From Hyphomicrobiales bacterium (GTDB lineage Bacteria; Pseudomonadota; Alphaproteobacteria; Rhizobiales; Rhizobiaceae): a DNA stretch of 64,000 nt. The DNA lies in the NCBI GenBank assembly GCA_900473205.1, contig UCLB01000005.1, positions 1 to 64,000 on the forward strand, written 5' to 3'. The notes below the pieces were generated by a model, which saw only the letters and a list, made by a program, of their open reading frames with translations, was not told the DNA's origin and ran no database searches. Of the stretch, positions 8,505-17,623 are shown piece by piece; position 1 is the first letter of the stretch; each line of letters opens with the position of its first letter. Both the position numbers and the translations under genes were made by a program.

Positions 8505-10270
8505 CGGTCCAGTTTGGCATCGCCGACGCCGGGGACTTTGGCCATTTCGGCGCGGGAGGTGGGTTTGGCCCCGGCGAGTTCTATGAGCGTCTTGTCATGG
8601 AAAATGACATAAGGCGGCAGGTTCTGGGTGCGGGCGATTTCCATTCGGCGTTCGCGTAATGCCTGGAACAGTGCGGCGTCCTCGTCTGGGAGGCTGATGG
8701 CCGGTCTTCCACCTGCATTGCGATCACGGCTTGTTTTGCGTGGCGCCTGCGGTTTTCGCAGCATCAGGCTTGGTTTTTCGCGCAGGAACTGACGCCCGGT
8801 CTCCGAGATCGACAGGCCGCCGTGTCCTTCGAGATCAACCTCGATCAGGCGGGATGCGATGAGCTGGCGCAGGATGGCGCGCCAGGTGCGGTTATCGTGT
8901 TCCTTGCCGATGCCGTAAGTGGTGATCTGGTCGTGGCCGAAGCGGGTAATGCGCTCATCTTCTGCGCCTAAGAGAACACTGATGATATAGGCCTGGCCGA
9001 AGCGCTCCCCCGTTCGATAGATGCAGGACAGGATTTTCTGGGCGGCGATGGTGCCGTCGAAGAGTTCCGGCGGCTCAGCGCAAGTGTCGCAATTGCCGCA
9101 GGGTTCGCAACTGTTACCGAAGTAGGAGAGCAGGGCCTGTCTGCGGCATCCTGCTGTTTCGGCCAGACCCAGCAAGGCATCCAGCTTTTGCCGTTCCATA
9201 TGTTTGCGCTGGTCCGGCGCATCGGAGGTTTCGATGAAGCGGTTGCGCAGCGCGATGTCTTCTGAACCGTAGAGCATCAGCACATCGGAGGGCAATCCAT
9301 CGCGCCCGGCGCGGCCTGTTTCCTGATAATAGGCTTCGATGCTGCTGGGCAGATCAATGTGAACGACGAAGCGCACATCCGGCTTGTCGATGCCCATGCC
9401 GAAAGCAATGGTTGCAACCATGATGATGGCCTCGCCGTGCTGAAAACGGGTCTGGTTTTTCTCGCGCTGCTCGCGCTCCATTCCCGCGTGGTAAGACAGG
9501 GCATCATAGCCTTCGGAACGCAGCCATTCCGCCGTTTCCTCGGTCTTTCGTTTGGAGAGGCAATAGATGATGCCGCTTTGATCCTGATGGTCCCGCAGGA
9601 AGCGTTTGACCTGGGCGCGGGGATTGTCCTTTTCCATAATGGCATAGCGAATATTGGGGCGGTCGAAACCGGCGATGAAGGCATCGCTGCTCTCGATGCG
9701 CATATGCTCCAGAATTTCCGCCCGCGTCGGCTCGTCTGCCGTCGCCGTCAGCGCCATGCGCGGCGTATCGGGAAAGCGCTCGATCAACATGTCGAGTTGG
9801 CGGTAGGGAGGACGGAAGTCGTGGCCCCATTGCGACAGGCAGTGGGCTTCATCGATAGCGATGATTGATAGCGGCACGTTCTGAAGAGAATCGAGAACGT
9901 CCGGTTTCAACAAGGTTTCCGGTGCGGCATAGAGAAGACTGACCTTGCCAGCGCGAATATCGGCCCATAATGCGCGTCGCTCGTCGGGCGCCAAGTTGGA
10001 GTTCAAGGCTTCGGCTCTGACACCGGCTTGACGCAGAGCTGCTACCTGATCGACCATCAGTGCAATCAGCGGCGAGACGACGAGGCCCATGCCGGGGCGG
10101 GAGAGGGCAGGAATCTGATAGCAGAGCGATTTGCCTCCGCCCGTCGGCATCAGCACGAAGGCATTGTTGCCTGCTATGACGTGCTCAACGATATCGGCCT
10201 GCTGTCCGCGGAATGTATCGTAGCCGTAGATGGTCTTCAGAATATGGAATGGATCGGTATTCAAGGGCAT
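8453..10270 (-). CDS. recQ: ATP-dependent DNA helicase RecQ
   Basis: A 3'-5' DNA helicase of the RecF pathway, about 605 residues. Seen in order: Walker A (MPTGGGKSLCYQ), DEAH box, motif VI (QETGRAGRDG), the RecQ zinc-binding region with Cys pairs (CEPCGNCDTC), the RQC winged helix, and a C-terminal HRDC domain ending in FLSEA. I prefer the ATG at 10270 (MPLNTDPFHIL), close to the usual RecQ N-terminus; an in-frame GTG at 10297 would add nine residues. It follows nasA by 81 bases on the same strand without an obvious terminator, so read-through from the nitrate operon is possible. Confidence 0.94.
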   Translation of the reverse strand: MPLNTDPFHILKTIYGYDTFRGQQADIVEHVIAGNNAFVLMPTGGGKSLCYQIPALSRPGMGLVVSPLIALMVDQVAALRQAGVRAEALNSNLAPDERRALWADIRAGKVSLLYAAPETLLKPDVLDSLQNVPLSIIAIDEAHCLSQWGHDFRPPYRQLDMLIERFPDTPRMALTATADEPTRAEILEHMRIESSDAFIAGFDRPNIRYAIMEKDNPRAQVKRFLRDHQDQSGIIYCLSKRKTEETAEWLRSEGYDALSYHAGMEREQREKNQTRFQHGEAIIMVATIAFGMGIDKPDVRFVVHIDLPSSIEAYYQETGRAGRDGLPSDVLMLYGSEDIALRNRFIETSDAPDQRKHMERQKLDALLGLAETAGCRRQALLSYFGNSCEPCGNCDTCAEPPELFDGTIAAQKILSCIYRTGERFGQAYIISVLLGAEDERITRFGHDQITTYGIGKEHDNRTWRAILRQLIASRLIEVDLEGHGGLSISETGRQFLREKPSLMLRKPQAPRKTSRDRNAGGRPAISLPDEDAALFQALRERRMEIARTQNLPPYVIFHDKTLIELAGAKPTSRAEMAKVPGVGDAKLDRYGPAFLEVIATFLSEA

Positions 10271-10351
10271 CTTCTTCGAGATTCGGTTGCCCGGCACCTC
10301 ATTCCATATTCATGATAATCACAACCCCTTTAGAGCGTGAAACACAGGCAA

Positions 10352-13015
10352 TCACTCCGCTGCGGTCTTCATGCAACCCTCGATGATGCCTCGGATTTCT
10401 GCGCGGCAGGAGCCGCAATTCGTGCCCGCGCTCAAGGTCTTGCCGATGGCTTCGACGGTGTGGCAGCCATCGCGGATGGCGGCGGTGATCTGGTTGACGC
10501 CGACATTGAAGCAGGAGCAGACGGTGGCGCCGGGGTCTGCCTTGCCCGCCCCCGGGCGACCGGCAACAAGGGCAAAGCGCGTGCGCAAATCTTCGTGCAG
10601 GGCGCAGAGTTGGGAAATTGCCCAATTGCGGGCGACGGCAACGGGCTTGTCGGCAATGAACAAGGCGGCAAGTAACGTCTCGCCATCGAAGAAGGCAAGA
10701 CGGACCTGGGCGGTGCTGTTGTCGGCGTAGCCGATGGGCTCGATGCTGACATCGATGCCGAAAACGGTGCGGGCCCAGCGGCTCCAGTCTTCGGGTATCT
10801 CATCGAAGGCGATCTCCAGACGATAGCCGCCGTCGGCTTTTGCCAGCGCCCAATAGGCGCAATCGAGAGCCTGCGGTTTTGCCTGCGTTACCGCGAAGGC
10901 ATAGGCTTTCGCCTGAAAACGGCGTGCGATAACGGCGACGTTTTTCGATGCCGGTTGACCGGAGAAGGGGTCTGTTACCGGTGGCACCAGCCTGTCCACA
11001 CGCGCATTGGCGGCGAACTGGTCGTTCCAGTGCATGGGCACGAAGATATTGCCGCGCGCCTGCCGTTCCGTGACCAGCGCCCTCACGATGATCTTGCCGA
11101 GCTGGCTTTCGATTTCCACGAGATCGGCGCTGTCTATGCCTGCATCCATGGCATCGCGCGGGTGCAGTTCAACGAAGGGTTCTGCGAGATGGGATGACAG
11201 GCGGGCACTTCTGCCGGTACGTGTCATGGTGTGCCACTGGTCACGGATACGGCCGGTGTTGAGCGTCAGCGGGTAGGCTGCATCGATGCGGGATGTTTGC
11301 GGCAGGGCGGTGCTGATGAAACGGGCCTTGCCATCGGCATGATAGAATTGTCCGTCTGCGAAGAAGCGTGTCGTTTCGCGTTGCCCGGAGGCAGGCTGCG
11401 GCCAGTTGAAGGGTGGCAGGCCGTCATAGGCTGGCTTTGTCAGGGTGGAATATGCGCCGATGTCGAAATCACGCGACCCGTTATTTTCAAAGGCGGAAAG
11501 ATCGGCATGTTCGGTGAAGATATCGGCTGGGGCCGTGTAATGGAACGCCTCGGCAAAGCCCATGCGGCGACCAACCTGCGCCAGCTGCCACCAGTCTGCC
11601 GTGGCTTCTCCCGGCGCGGACAGATACCCGCGCTGGCGGGAAACTCGCCGTTCAGAGTTGGTGACGGTTCCGTCCTTTTCGCCCCATCCCAGCGAGGGCA
11701 GGAGGACGTGCGCGTATTTGGCCGTATCGGTGGTTGCGAACATGTCGGAGACGACGACAAAGGGGCAGGCTTTCAATGCGGCTTCGACAGCGCTGGCATC
11801 CGGCATCGAAACCACTGGGTTGGTCGCCATGATCCACAACGCCTTGATCCGTCCATCGGCCACGGCTTGAAACAGATCGACGGCTTTGAGGCCCGGTTTG
11901 TCTGCAATGGCGGGTGAGCCCCAGAAGCGCTGAACGCGGTCGCGGTCATCGGCATTTTCGATGGCCATATGGGCGGCGAGCATGTTGGCGAGACCACCCA
12001 CTTCGCGGCCGCCCATGGCGTTGGGCTGGCCAGTCAGCGAAAACGGTCCCATGCCCGGTCTGCCGATGCGGCCGGTTGCGAGATGGCAATTGATGATGGC
12101 GTTGACCTTATCCGTGCCGCTGGCCGATTGGTTGACGCCCTGGCTATAGCAGGTGACGGTCTTTTGCGTGCGCTCATAGAGTTCGTAGAACTGGATGAGT
12201 TCGGCGATGGTCAATCCAGTCGCTTCTGCAATTTCGGGAGGGCTGTATTCGGTAGCGGATTGAACGGTAGCATCGAAGCCGTTCGTGAAGCTCTCGACAT
12301 AGGTTCGGTCGATGGCAGGGCCGTAGGCGAGATGGGCCAGAAGGCCGGTAAAGAGTGCCACATCACCATCTGGCCGGATTGCCAGATGAATATCTGCAAT
12401 ATCGCAGGTCATGGTGCGGCGCGGGTCGATAACGACGATGCGCATATCCGGGCGCGCGGCTTTGGCGGCGGCGAGGCGCTGGTAGATGACCGGATGGCAC
12501 CATGCCAGATTGGAACCGGTGAGAATGACGAGGTCAGCCTCGAATATATCCTCGTAAAGACCCGGCACTGTATCCGATCCAAAAGCGCGGCGATGGCCTG
12601 CGACGGAGGAGGACATGCAGAGGCGCGAATTGGTATCGATATTGGCCGAACCGATGAAGCCCTTCATCAGCTTGTTGGCGACGTAATAATCTTCCGTCAG
12701 CAATTGGCCAGAGACGTAGAAGGCGACCGAGTCAGGTCCGTGTTCGGCAATGGCTTCAGAAAATTTAGCGGCCACGAGGTCAAGCGCGTCGTCCCATTTA
12801 ACCTTGACGCCATCCACCTGCGGATAGAGCAGACGCCCGTCGAGATCGATGGTCTCAGCCAGTGCCGAGCCCTTGGAACAGAGCCTTCCCAGATTGGCAG
12901 GATGATCAGGATCGCCTTTGACGGTGACAGAGCCATCGTCTTCGATCTTCGCAATCACGCCGCAGCCGACGCCGCAATAGGGACAGGTGGTCTTGACCTC
13001 TTGTGCCATGCTCAC
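10352..13015 (-). CDS. nasA: Assimilatory nitrate reductase, catalytic subunit
   Basis: A cytoplasmic molybdopterin enzyme that reduces nitrate to nitrite, 887 residues. The N-terminus has the [4Fe-4S] motif (CPYCGVGCGV, then CSKG) followed by the molybdopterin oxidoreductase and molydopterin-binding domains. A BFD-like [2Fe-2S] domain follows at the C-terminus (VCSCFNVG ... NCGSC), as in the NasA-type enzymes that need no separate small subunit. No Tat signal is present. The start overlaps the nirD stop by ATGA. It is the last gene of the nrtABC-nirBD-nasA operon. Confidence 0.96.
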   Translation of the reverse strand: MSMAQEVKTTCPYCGVGCGVIAKIEDDGSVTVKGDPDHPANLGRLCSKGSALAETIDLDGRLLYPQVDGVKVKWDDALDLVAAKFSEAIAEHGPDSVAFYVSGQLLTEDYYVANKLMKGFIGSANIDTNSRLCMSSSVAGHRRAFGSDTVPGLYEDIFEADLVILTGSNLAWCHPVIYQRLAAAKAARPDMRIVVIDPRRTMTCDIADIHLAIRPDGDVALFTGLLAHLAYGPAIDRTYVESFTNGFDATVQSATEYSPPEIAEATGLTIAELIQFYELYERTQKTVTCYSQGVNQSASGTDKVNAIINCHLATGRIGRPGMGPFSLTGQPNAMGGREVGGLANMLAAHMAIENADDRDRVQRFWGSPAIADKPGLKAVDLFQAVADGRIKALWIMATNPVVSMPDASAVEAALKACPFVVVSDMFATTDTAKYAHVLLPSLGWGEKDGTVTNSERRVSRQRGYLSAPGEATADWWQLAQVGRRMGFAEAFHYTAPADIFTEHADLSAFENNGSRDFDIGAYSTLTKPAYDGLPPFNWPQPASGQRETTRFFADGQFYHADGKARFISTALPQTSRIDAAYPLTLNTGRIRDQWHTMTRTGRSARLSSHLAEPFVELHPRDAMDAGIDSADLVEIESQLGKIIVRALVTERQARGNIFVPMHWNDQFAANARVDRLVPPVTDPFSGQPASKNVAVIARRFQAKAYAFAVTQAKPQALDCAYWALAKADGGYRLEIAFDEIPEDWSRWARTVFGIDVSIEPIGYADNSTAQVRLAFFDGETLLAALFIADKPVAVARNWAISQLCALHEDLRTRFALVAGRPGAGKADPGATVCSCFNVGVNQITAAIRDGCHTVEAIGKTLSAGTNCGSCRAEIRGIIEGCMKTAAE

Positions 13016-13350
13016 TCCGCCGCGATCATGAGGCTTTCGATTGATATCGACAGCTTGCCGTCCACATTGCGAACGGGAATTGTGCGCACCGCACCTTCAT
13101 CCGCTCCCAGAGCCTTGCCGGTTTCGAGCGAGATCACCCAATTGTGTAGCGGGCATGTGACCGAGGCGCCGTGGACGATGCCTTGGCTCAGCGGCCCGCC
13201 CTTGTGCGGGCAGTGGTCCTCGATGGCATAGACATCGTTGTCCGCCGTGCGGAACACCGCGATCTTGCCAGATGGCGTTTTCACGCAGCGTGCGCCGCGC
13301 AGAGGAATGTCCGAGATATCGCCGATATCGACCCAGTTCATTGCGTTCAT
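13012..13350 (-). CDS. nirD: Nitrite reductase [NAD(P)H] small subunit
   Basis: A small Rieske-like subunit of about 112 residues that partners NirB in reducing nitrite to ammonium. The Rieske-fold ligand positions appear as DHCPHKGGPLS and CPLHNW. I place the start at the ATG at 13350, which has AAGGA four bases upstream; another ATG at 13341 is possible. It lies between nirB and nasA, with a 4-base overlap with nasA. Confidence 0.94.
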   Translation of the reverse strand: MNAMNWVDIGDISDIPLRGARCVKTPSGKIAVFRTADNDVYAIEDHCPHKGGPLSQGIVHGASVTCPLHNWVISLETGKALGADEGAVRTIPVRNVDGKLSISIESLMIAAE

Positions 13351-13443
13351 CCTGTCCTTGTCGATGATGTCTACGGGTGGGCGGAAACTCCTCTTTCCGC
13401 CCACCCGACTGCCCACGCGTCCGTCACGCCTTGCGGCGGTCGG

Positions 13444-15894
13444 TCACTCTGCGGCTTGATGGAAGCCGATGGTCGCCATCGGTTTGAACTCGTGCTTGTG
13501 CTCGCCTGAGACGCGCTCCGACCACGGATCGACCTGCGCAAATTTCTGGCTGAAGACGAAGCGCTCGAAATAGGCCTTGCGCTTTTCGGCATCGCCCATG
13601 ATCTGGCGGCGAACCTCGTCGTAACCGATGCGCTTGGCCCATTTGTAGATGCGCTCGAGGTAACGGCCCTGTTCGCGGTACATCTGTGTCAGCGCCACGA
13701 TGTGCTCCAGCGCCTCGTCCTCGGTTTTGACGAGACCGAGAACTTCCGTACCCTTGATGTCGAGACCAGCAGCACCGGCGAAGTGGATTTCGTAGCCACT
13801 GTCCACACAGATCACGCCAATATCCTTGCAGGTTGCTTCGGCGCAGTTGCGCGGACAGCCGGAGACGGCAAGCTTCAACTTGGCCGGCGTCCAGGAACCC
13901 CACATGAATTTTTCGACGCGAATGCCGAAGCCGGTCGAATCCTGCGTACCGAAGCGGCACCAGTCCGAACCGACGCAGGTTTTGACGGTACGAAGGCCTT
14001 TTGCGTAGGCTTGACCGGAGATGAAACCGGCCTTTCCAAGATCGGCCCAGACGGCGGGCAGGTCTTCCTTTTCGATGCCGAGAAGGTCGATGCGCTGGCC
14101 GCCGGTGACCTTCACCATCGGTATCTCGAACTTATCGACAACATCGGCAATGGCGCGCAATTCATTGGAATTGGTCACGCCCCCCCACATGCGCGGCACG
14201 ACGGAATAGGTGCCGTCCTTCTGAATATTGGCGTGGACACGCTCGTTGATGTAGCGCGACTGGTAATCGTCGGCATATTCATCCGGCCAGTCGGAGACGA
14301 GGTAGTAATTCAGCGCCGGGCGGCATTTGGCGCAGCCGCAGGAGGTTTTCCACTCCAGTTCCTGCATGACGGCGGGGATGGTTTTCAGACCCTTGGCTTT
14401 GATCAGACGACGGACGTCATCATGGCCAAGCTCAGTGCAGGTGCACATGGGCTGAACGGCTGCCGGATTATAGCTGTCGCCCAGCGTCAACGTCATCAGT
14501 TGTTCGACAAGGCCGGTGCAGGAACCGCACGAGGCCGAAGCCTTAGTGTGGGCGCGCACATCGTCCAGCGATGTCAGTCCCTTGCCGGTGATGGTCGAGG
14601 TGATCTTGCCCTTGCAAACGCCGTTACAGCCACATATTTCCGCATCATCCGGCAAGGCTGCAACGGCCGCCATAGGGTCCAGTGGGGACCCTCCCTGATA
14701 GGCTTGGCCGAAAATGAGTGTGTCGCGCATCTCCGAAATATCGGTCGCTTTTTTCTTCAGGTCATTGAACCACGCGCCATCGGAGGTCTCGCCGTAGAGA
14801 ACGGTGCCGATGATGCGGTTGTCTTTCAGGATCACGCGCTTGTAGACGCCTGCGGTGGCATCGCGCAGCACGATTTCCTCACGGTCGTCTCCATCGGCAA
14901 AGTCACCGATGGAGAAGAGATTGATGCCGGTGACCTTGAGCTTCGTTGGCGTATCCGCATGGACGAAGGCCGGTGTGGTGTCGCCCGCCAGATGCGAAGC
15001 AGCAACCCGCGCCATTTCATAAAGCGGGGCGACGAGGCCATAGACCATGCCATCCACCTCGGCGCATTCACCGACGGAAAGAATATCGCCATCCGACGTC
15101 TGCATGCCCGCATCCACGACGATGCCGCGATTGACGGCAAGACCCGCGTCCTTCGCCAGACCGGCATTGGGGCGAATGCCAACCGCCATCACCACCAGCG
15201 TTGCCGGGATGATCGTGCCATTGTCGAGCTCGATGCCTTCGACCTTGTCGGTGCCGACGATCTGCTTGGTGTTGGCCTTGGTGATGACCTTGATGCCGCG
15301 ATCTTCCATCGCTTTTTGCAGCAGGTAGCCAGCGGCAGGATCGAGCTGACGCTCCATCAGCGTCGGCATCACATGCAGCACGGTCACGTCCATGCCCCGC
15401 ATGGATAGGCCGGCGGCGGCTTCCAGCCCCAGCAACCCGCCACCGATGACGACGGCCTTTGCCCGGGATTGGGCGGCGAGCAGCATCGCATCCACATCAT
15501 CCAGATCACGATAGGTGATGACGCCAGGCAAATCCTTGCCCGGAACGGGGATGATGAAGGGAACGGAGCCGGTGGCGATGACCAGTTTGTCGTAGCTTTC
15601 CGTCACGCCATGGTCGGATGTGACTGTCTTCGCCGCACGGTTGATGTTGACGATGCGGTGGCCCTTATAGAGCGTGATGCCGTGCTGGATGTACCAGCCA
15701 TCCCCATGGATGATGATGTCCTCATAGGACTTCTCACCCGACAGTACCGGCGAGAGCATGATGCGGTCGTAATTGACGCGGGGCTCGGCGTTGAAAATCG
15801 TGACTTGATATCGCCCCGGTGCTTTCTCGAAGAGTTCTTCCAGCATGCGCCCGGGGGCCATGCCGTTTCCGATGATGACAAGTTTTTCTGTCAT
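13444..15894 (-). CDS. nirB: Nitrite reductase [NAD(P)H] large subunit
   Basis: A sirohaem enzyme of about 816 residues that reduces nitrite to ammonium with NAD(P)H. Domains in order: FAD-binding (GNGMAPGR near the N-terminus), NAD(P)H-binding (VVIGGGLLGLEAAAGL), a BFD-type [2Fe-2S] module (CGCNGVCKGKI), a second Cys-rich segment (CGCAKCRP), then the ferredoxin-like and sirohaem/[4Fe-4S] half with CVGSDWCRFG and SGCPRNCAEATC. I start at the ATG at 15894 (MTEKLVIIGNG); its ribosome binding site overlaps the stop of the preceding nrtC, so the two are translationally coupled. Confidence 0.96.
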   Translation of the reverse strand: MTEKLVIIGNGMAPGRMLEELFEKAPGRYQVTIFNAEPRVNYDRIMLSPVLSGEKSYEDIIIHGDGWYIQHGITLYKGHRIVNINRAAKTVTSDHGVTESYDKLVIATGSVPFIIPVPGKDLPGVITYRDLDDVDAMLLAAQSRAKAVVIGGGLLGLEAAAGLSMRGMDVTVLHVMPTLMERQLDPAAGYLLQKAMEDRGIKVITKANTKQIVGTDKVEGIELDNGTIIPATLVVMAVGIRPNAGLAKDAGLAVNRGIVVDAGMQTSDGDILSVGECAEVDGMVYGLVAPLYEMARVAASHLAGDTTPAFVHADTPTKLKVTGINLFSIGDFADGDDREEIVLRDATAGVYKRVILKDNRIIGTVLYGETSDGAWFNDLKKKATDISEMRDTLIFGQAYQGGSPLDPMAAVAALPDDAEICGCNGVCKGKITSTITGKGLTSLDDVRAHTKASASCGSCTGLVEQLMTLTLGDSYNPAAVQPMCTCTELGHDDVRRLIKAKGLKTIPAVMQELEWKTSCGCAKCRPALNYYLVSDWPDEYADDYQSRYINERVHANIQKDGTYSVVPRMWGGVTNSNELRAIADVVDKFEIPMVKVTGGQRIDLLGIEKEDLPAVWADLGKAGFISGQAYAKGLRTVKTCVGSDWCRFGTQDSTGFGIRVEKFMWGSWTPAKLKLAVSGCPRNCAEATCKDIGVICVDSGYEIHFAGAAGLDIKGTEVLGLVKTEDEALEHIVALTQMYREQGRYLERIYKWAKRIGYDEVRRQIMGDAEKRKAYFERFVFSQKFAQVDPWSERVSGEHKHEFKPMATIGFHQAAE

Positions 15895-15899
15895 GGGGG

Positions 15900-16697
15900 T
15901 TACTCCGCAGCTTCGACGAAGCGATGACGTTCGTAGAGGAACTTCAACACGGCTTCGCGGCATTTCAGATAGGTTCGGTCGGATGCAAGCTCGATGCGGT
16001 GGCGCGGCCTTGGCAGCGGCACATCGAGAATTTCGCCGATATGGGCGGCAGGGCCATTGGTCATCATGATGATGCGGTCCGAGAGCAGCACGGCCTCATC
16101 CACGTCGTGGGTAATCATGACCATGGTGTTGCCAAGACGCGCGTGGATTTCCATCACCGCATCCTGCAAGTGCGCGCGGGTCAGAGCATCGAGCGCGCCG
16201 AAAGGTTCATCCAGCAGCAGGATTTTCGGCTCCATGGCCAGTGCACGGGCAATGCCCACGCGCTGCTTCATGCCGCCGGAGATTTCCGATGGCTTCTTGT
16301 CCTTGGCATGCGCCATCTGCACGAGGTCTAGATTGCGCATGACCCATTCGTGCCGCTCCGCCTTGGATTTGCTGTAGCGGAAGACCTTTTCGACGCCGAG
16401 ATTGACGTTTTCGTAGACACTCAGCCACGGCAGCAGGCTGTGGTTCTGAAACACCACGGCGCGTTCCGGGCCGGGTTCGTTCACTTCGCGGTTCTCTAGA
16501 AGAACGACACCGGAGGAAACCTTGGTCAGGCCCGCGATGAGGTTCAGCATGGTGGACTTGCCGCAGCCGGAATGGCCGATGACCGAGACGAATTCACCCT
16601 TGCCGATGGTCAGGTTGATGCCCTTCAGCACCTCGGCGCGGCTACCGCCCTTGTCGAAATATTTGTCGATGTTGTCGAGCTTGAGATAGGCGTTCAT
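15900..16697 (-). CDS. nrtC: Nitrate ABC transporter ATP-binding protein
   Basis: The ATPase of the nitrate importer, about 265 residues (also named nrtD or nasD). It has Walker A (GHSGCGKST), the signature ISGGMKQRVGIARAL, Walker B ([14 protein letters not shown]) and the switch His in MITHDVDEAV. I start at the ATG at 16697 (MNAYLKLDN), preceded by GAGGGAGA. It is a single-domain ATPase without the NrtA-like C-terminal domain found in cyanobacterial NrtC. Confidence 0.94.
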   Translation of the reverse strand: MNAYLKLDNIDKYFDKGGSRAEVLKGINLTIGKGEFVSVIGHSGCGKSTMLNLIAGLTKVSSGVVLLENREVNEPGPERAVVFQNHSLLPWLSVYENVNLGVEKVFRYSKSKAERHEWVMRNLDLVQMAHAKDKKPSEISGGMKQRVGIARALAMEPKILLLDEPFGALDALTRAHLQDAVMEIHARLGNTMVMITHDVDEAVLLSDRIIMMTNGPAAHIGEILDVPLPRPRHRIELASDRTYLKCREAVLKFLYERHRFVEAAE

Positions 16698-16708
16698 TTT
16701 TATCTCCC

Positions 16709-17605
16709 TCAATTCGCCGCTGCGCCGCGGGTGATGACATTGCCGAGTGCCGCAACCAGCTTGTCCAGCACGAAGCCGACGACGCCGATGTAGGCGAGGG
16801 CGACGATGATGTCGGGCAGCCGCGAGGAATTCCACGCATCCCAGATGAAGAAGCCGATGCCGACGCCACCGGTCAGCATTTCAGCGGCAACGATGGCCAG
16901 CCACGAGAGACCGACACCGATGCGCAGGCCCGTGAAAATGTAAGGGGCGGCGGATGGCAGCATGATCTTGTAGAAGAATTCCAACTGGTTCAGCCGCAGC
17001 ACCTTTGCCACGTTGCGGTAATCCTGCGGAATGTTGCGCACGCCAACGGCGGTGTTGATGATGACGGGCCAGATGGAGGTGATGAAGATCACGAAAATGG
17101 CCGATGGATTGCTGTCCTGAAAGGCAGCCAGCGACAGCGGCAGCCATGCCAGCGGCGGCACGGTGCGCAGCACCTGAAAGATCGGGTCGAGACCGCGCAT
17201 CGCCCAGACGGATTGACCAACGACCGCACCGAGGATGACGCCGGCAATGGCGGCAAGGCCGAAACCATAGGCCACGCGCTCCAGCGAAATCAGAACACGC
17301 CAGCCGAGCCCGATATCCTGCGAACCGTTGACGAAGAACGGATAGACGATCAGGTCGTAGCTTTCCTGAAACACCTGGCTCGGCGGCGGCAAAGTTGCGC
17401 CGGGGGAGGAACAGAGCATCTGCCAGACGACCAGCATGATCACCAGCACGACGAGCGGCGGAACGACGTTGCGGGCGATAGTGGCGGCGATCTTTTTGGC
17501 GTTCAGTGCCGGTGCCTTGCGGCGGTCGATGGCAATCACGGTGCCGCTCTTTGGAATGGCGCTCGTCGTTGCCATGCTGTCTGTCTTGCGGGCGGTTGCG
17601 GTCAT
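16709..17605 (-). CDS. nrtB: Nitrate ABC transporter permease
   Basis: An inner-membrane permease of 298 residues. It has a hydrophilic N-terminal stretch of about 35 residues, a first membrane segment (PPLVVLVIMLVVWQ), and the BPD_transp_1 core with an EAA-like loop near the IKIMLPSAAPYI-type segment (seen here as FYKIMLPSAAPYIFTGL). It belongs to the nitrate/taurine/bicarbonate permease family; the neighbours nrtA and nirB make nitrate the substrate. Confidence 0.94.
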   Translation of the reverse strand: MTATARKTDSMATTSAIPKSGTVIAIDRRKAPALNAKKIAATIARNVVPPLVVLVIMLVVWQMLCSSPGATLPPPSQVFQESYDLIVYPFFVNGSQDIGLGWRVLISLERVAYGFGLAAIAGVILGAVVGQSVWAMRGLDPIFQVLRTVPPLAWLPLSLAAFQDSNPSAIFVIFITSIWPVIINTAVGVRNIPQDYRNVAKVLRLNQLEFFYKIMLPSAAPYIFTGLRIGVGLSWLAIVAAEMLTGGVGIGFFIWDAWNSSRLPDIIVALAYIGVVGFVLDKLVAALGNVITRGAAAN

Positions 17606-17623
17606 GGTTTTATCCTGTCGCGT

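Noticed and set aside
13702-15408. Long plus-strand open frame antisense to nirB (568 codons)
   Set aside because: Its composition is that of a G/C-rich antisense shadow; nirB is unmistakable in the other strand.
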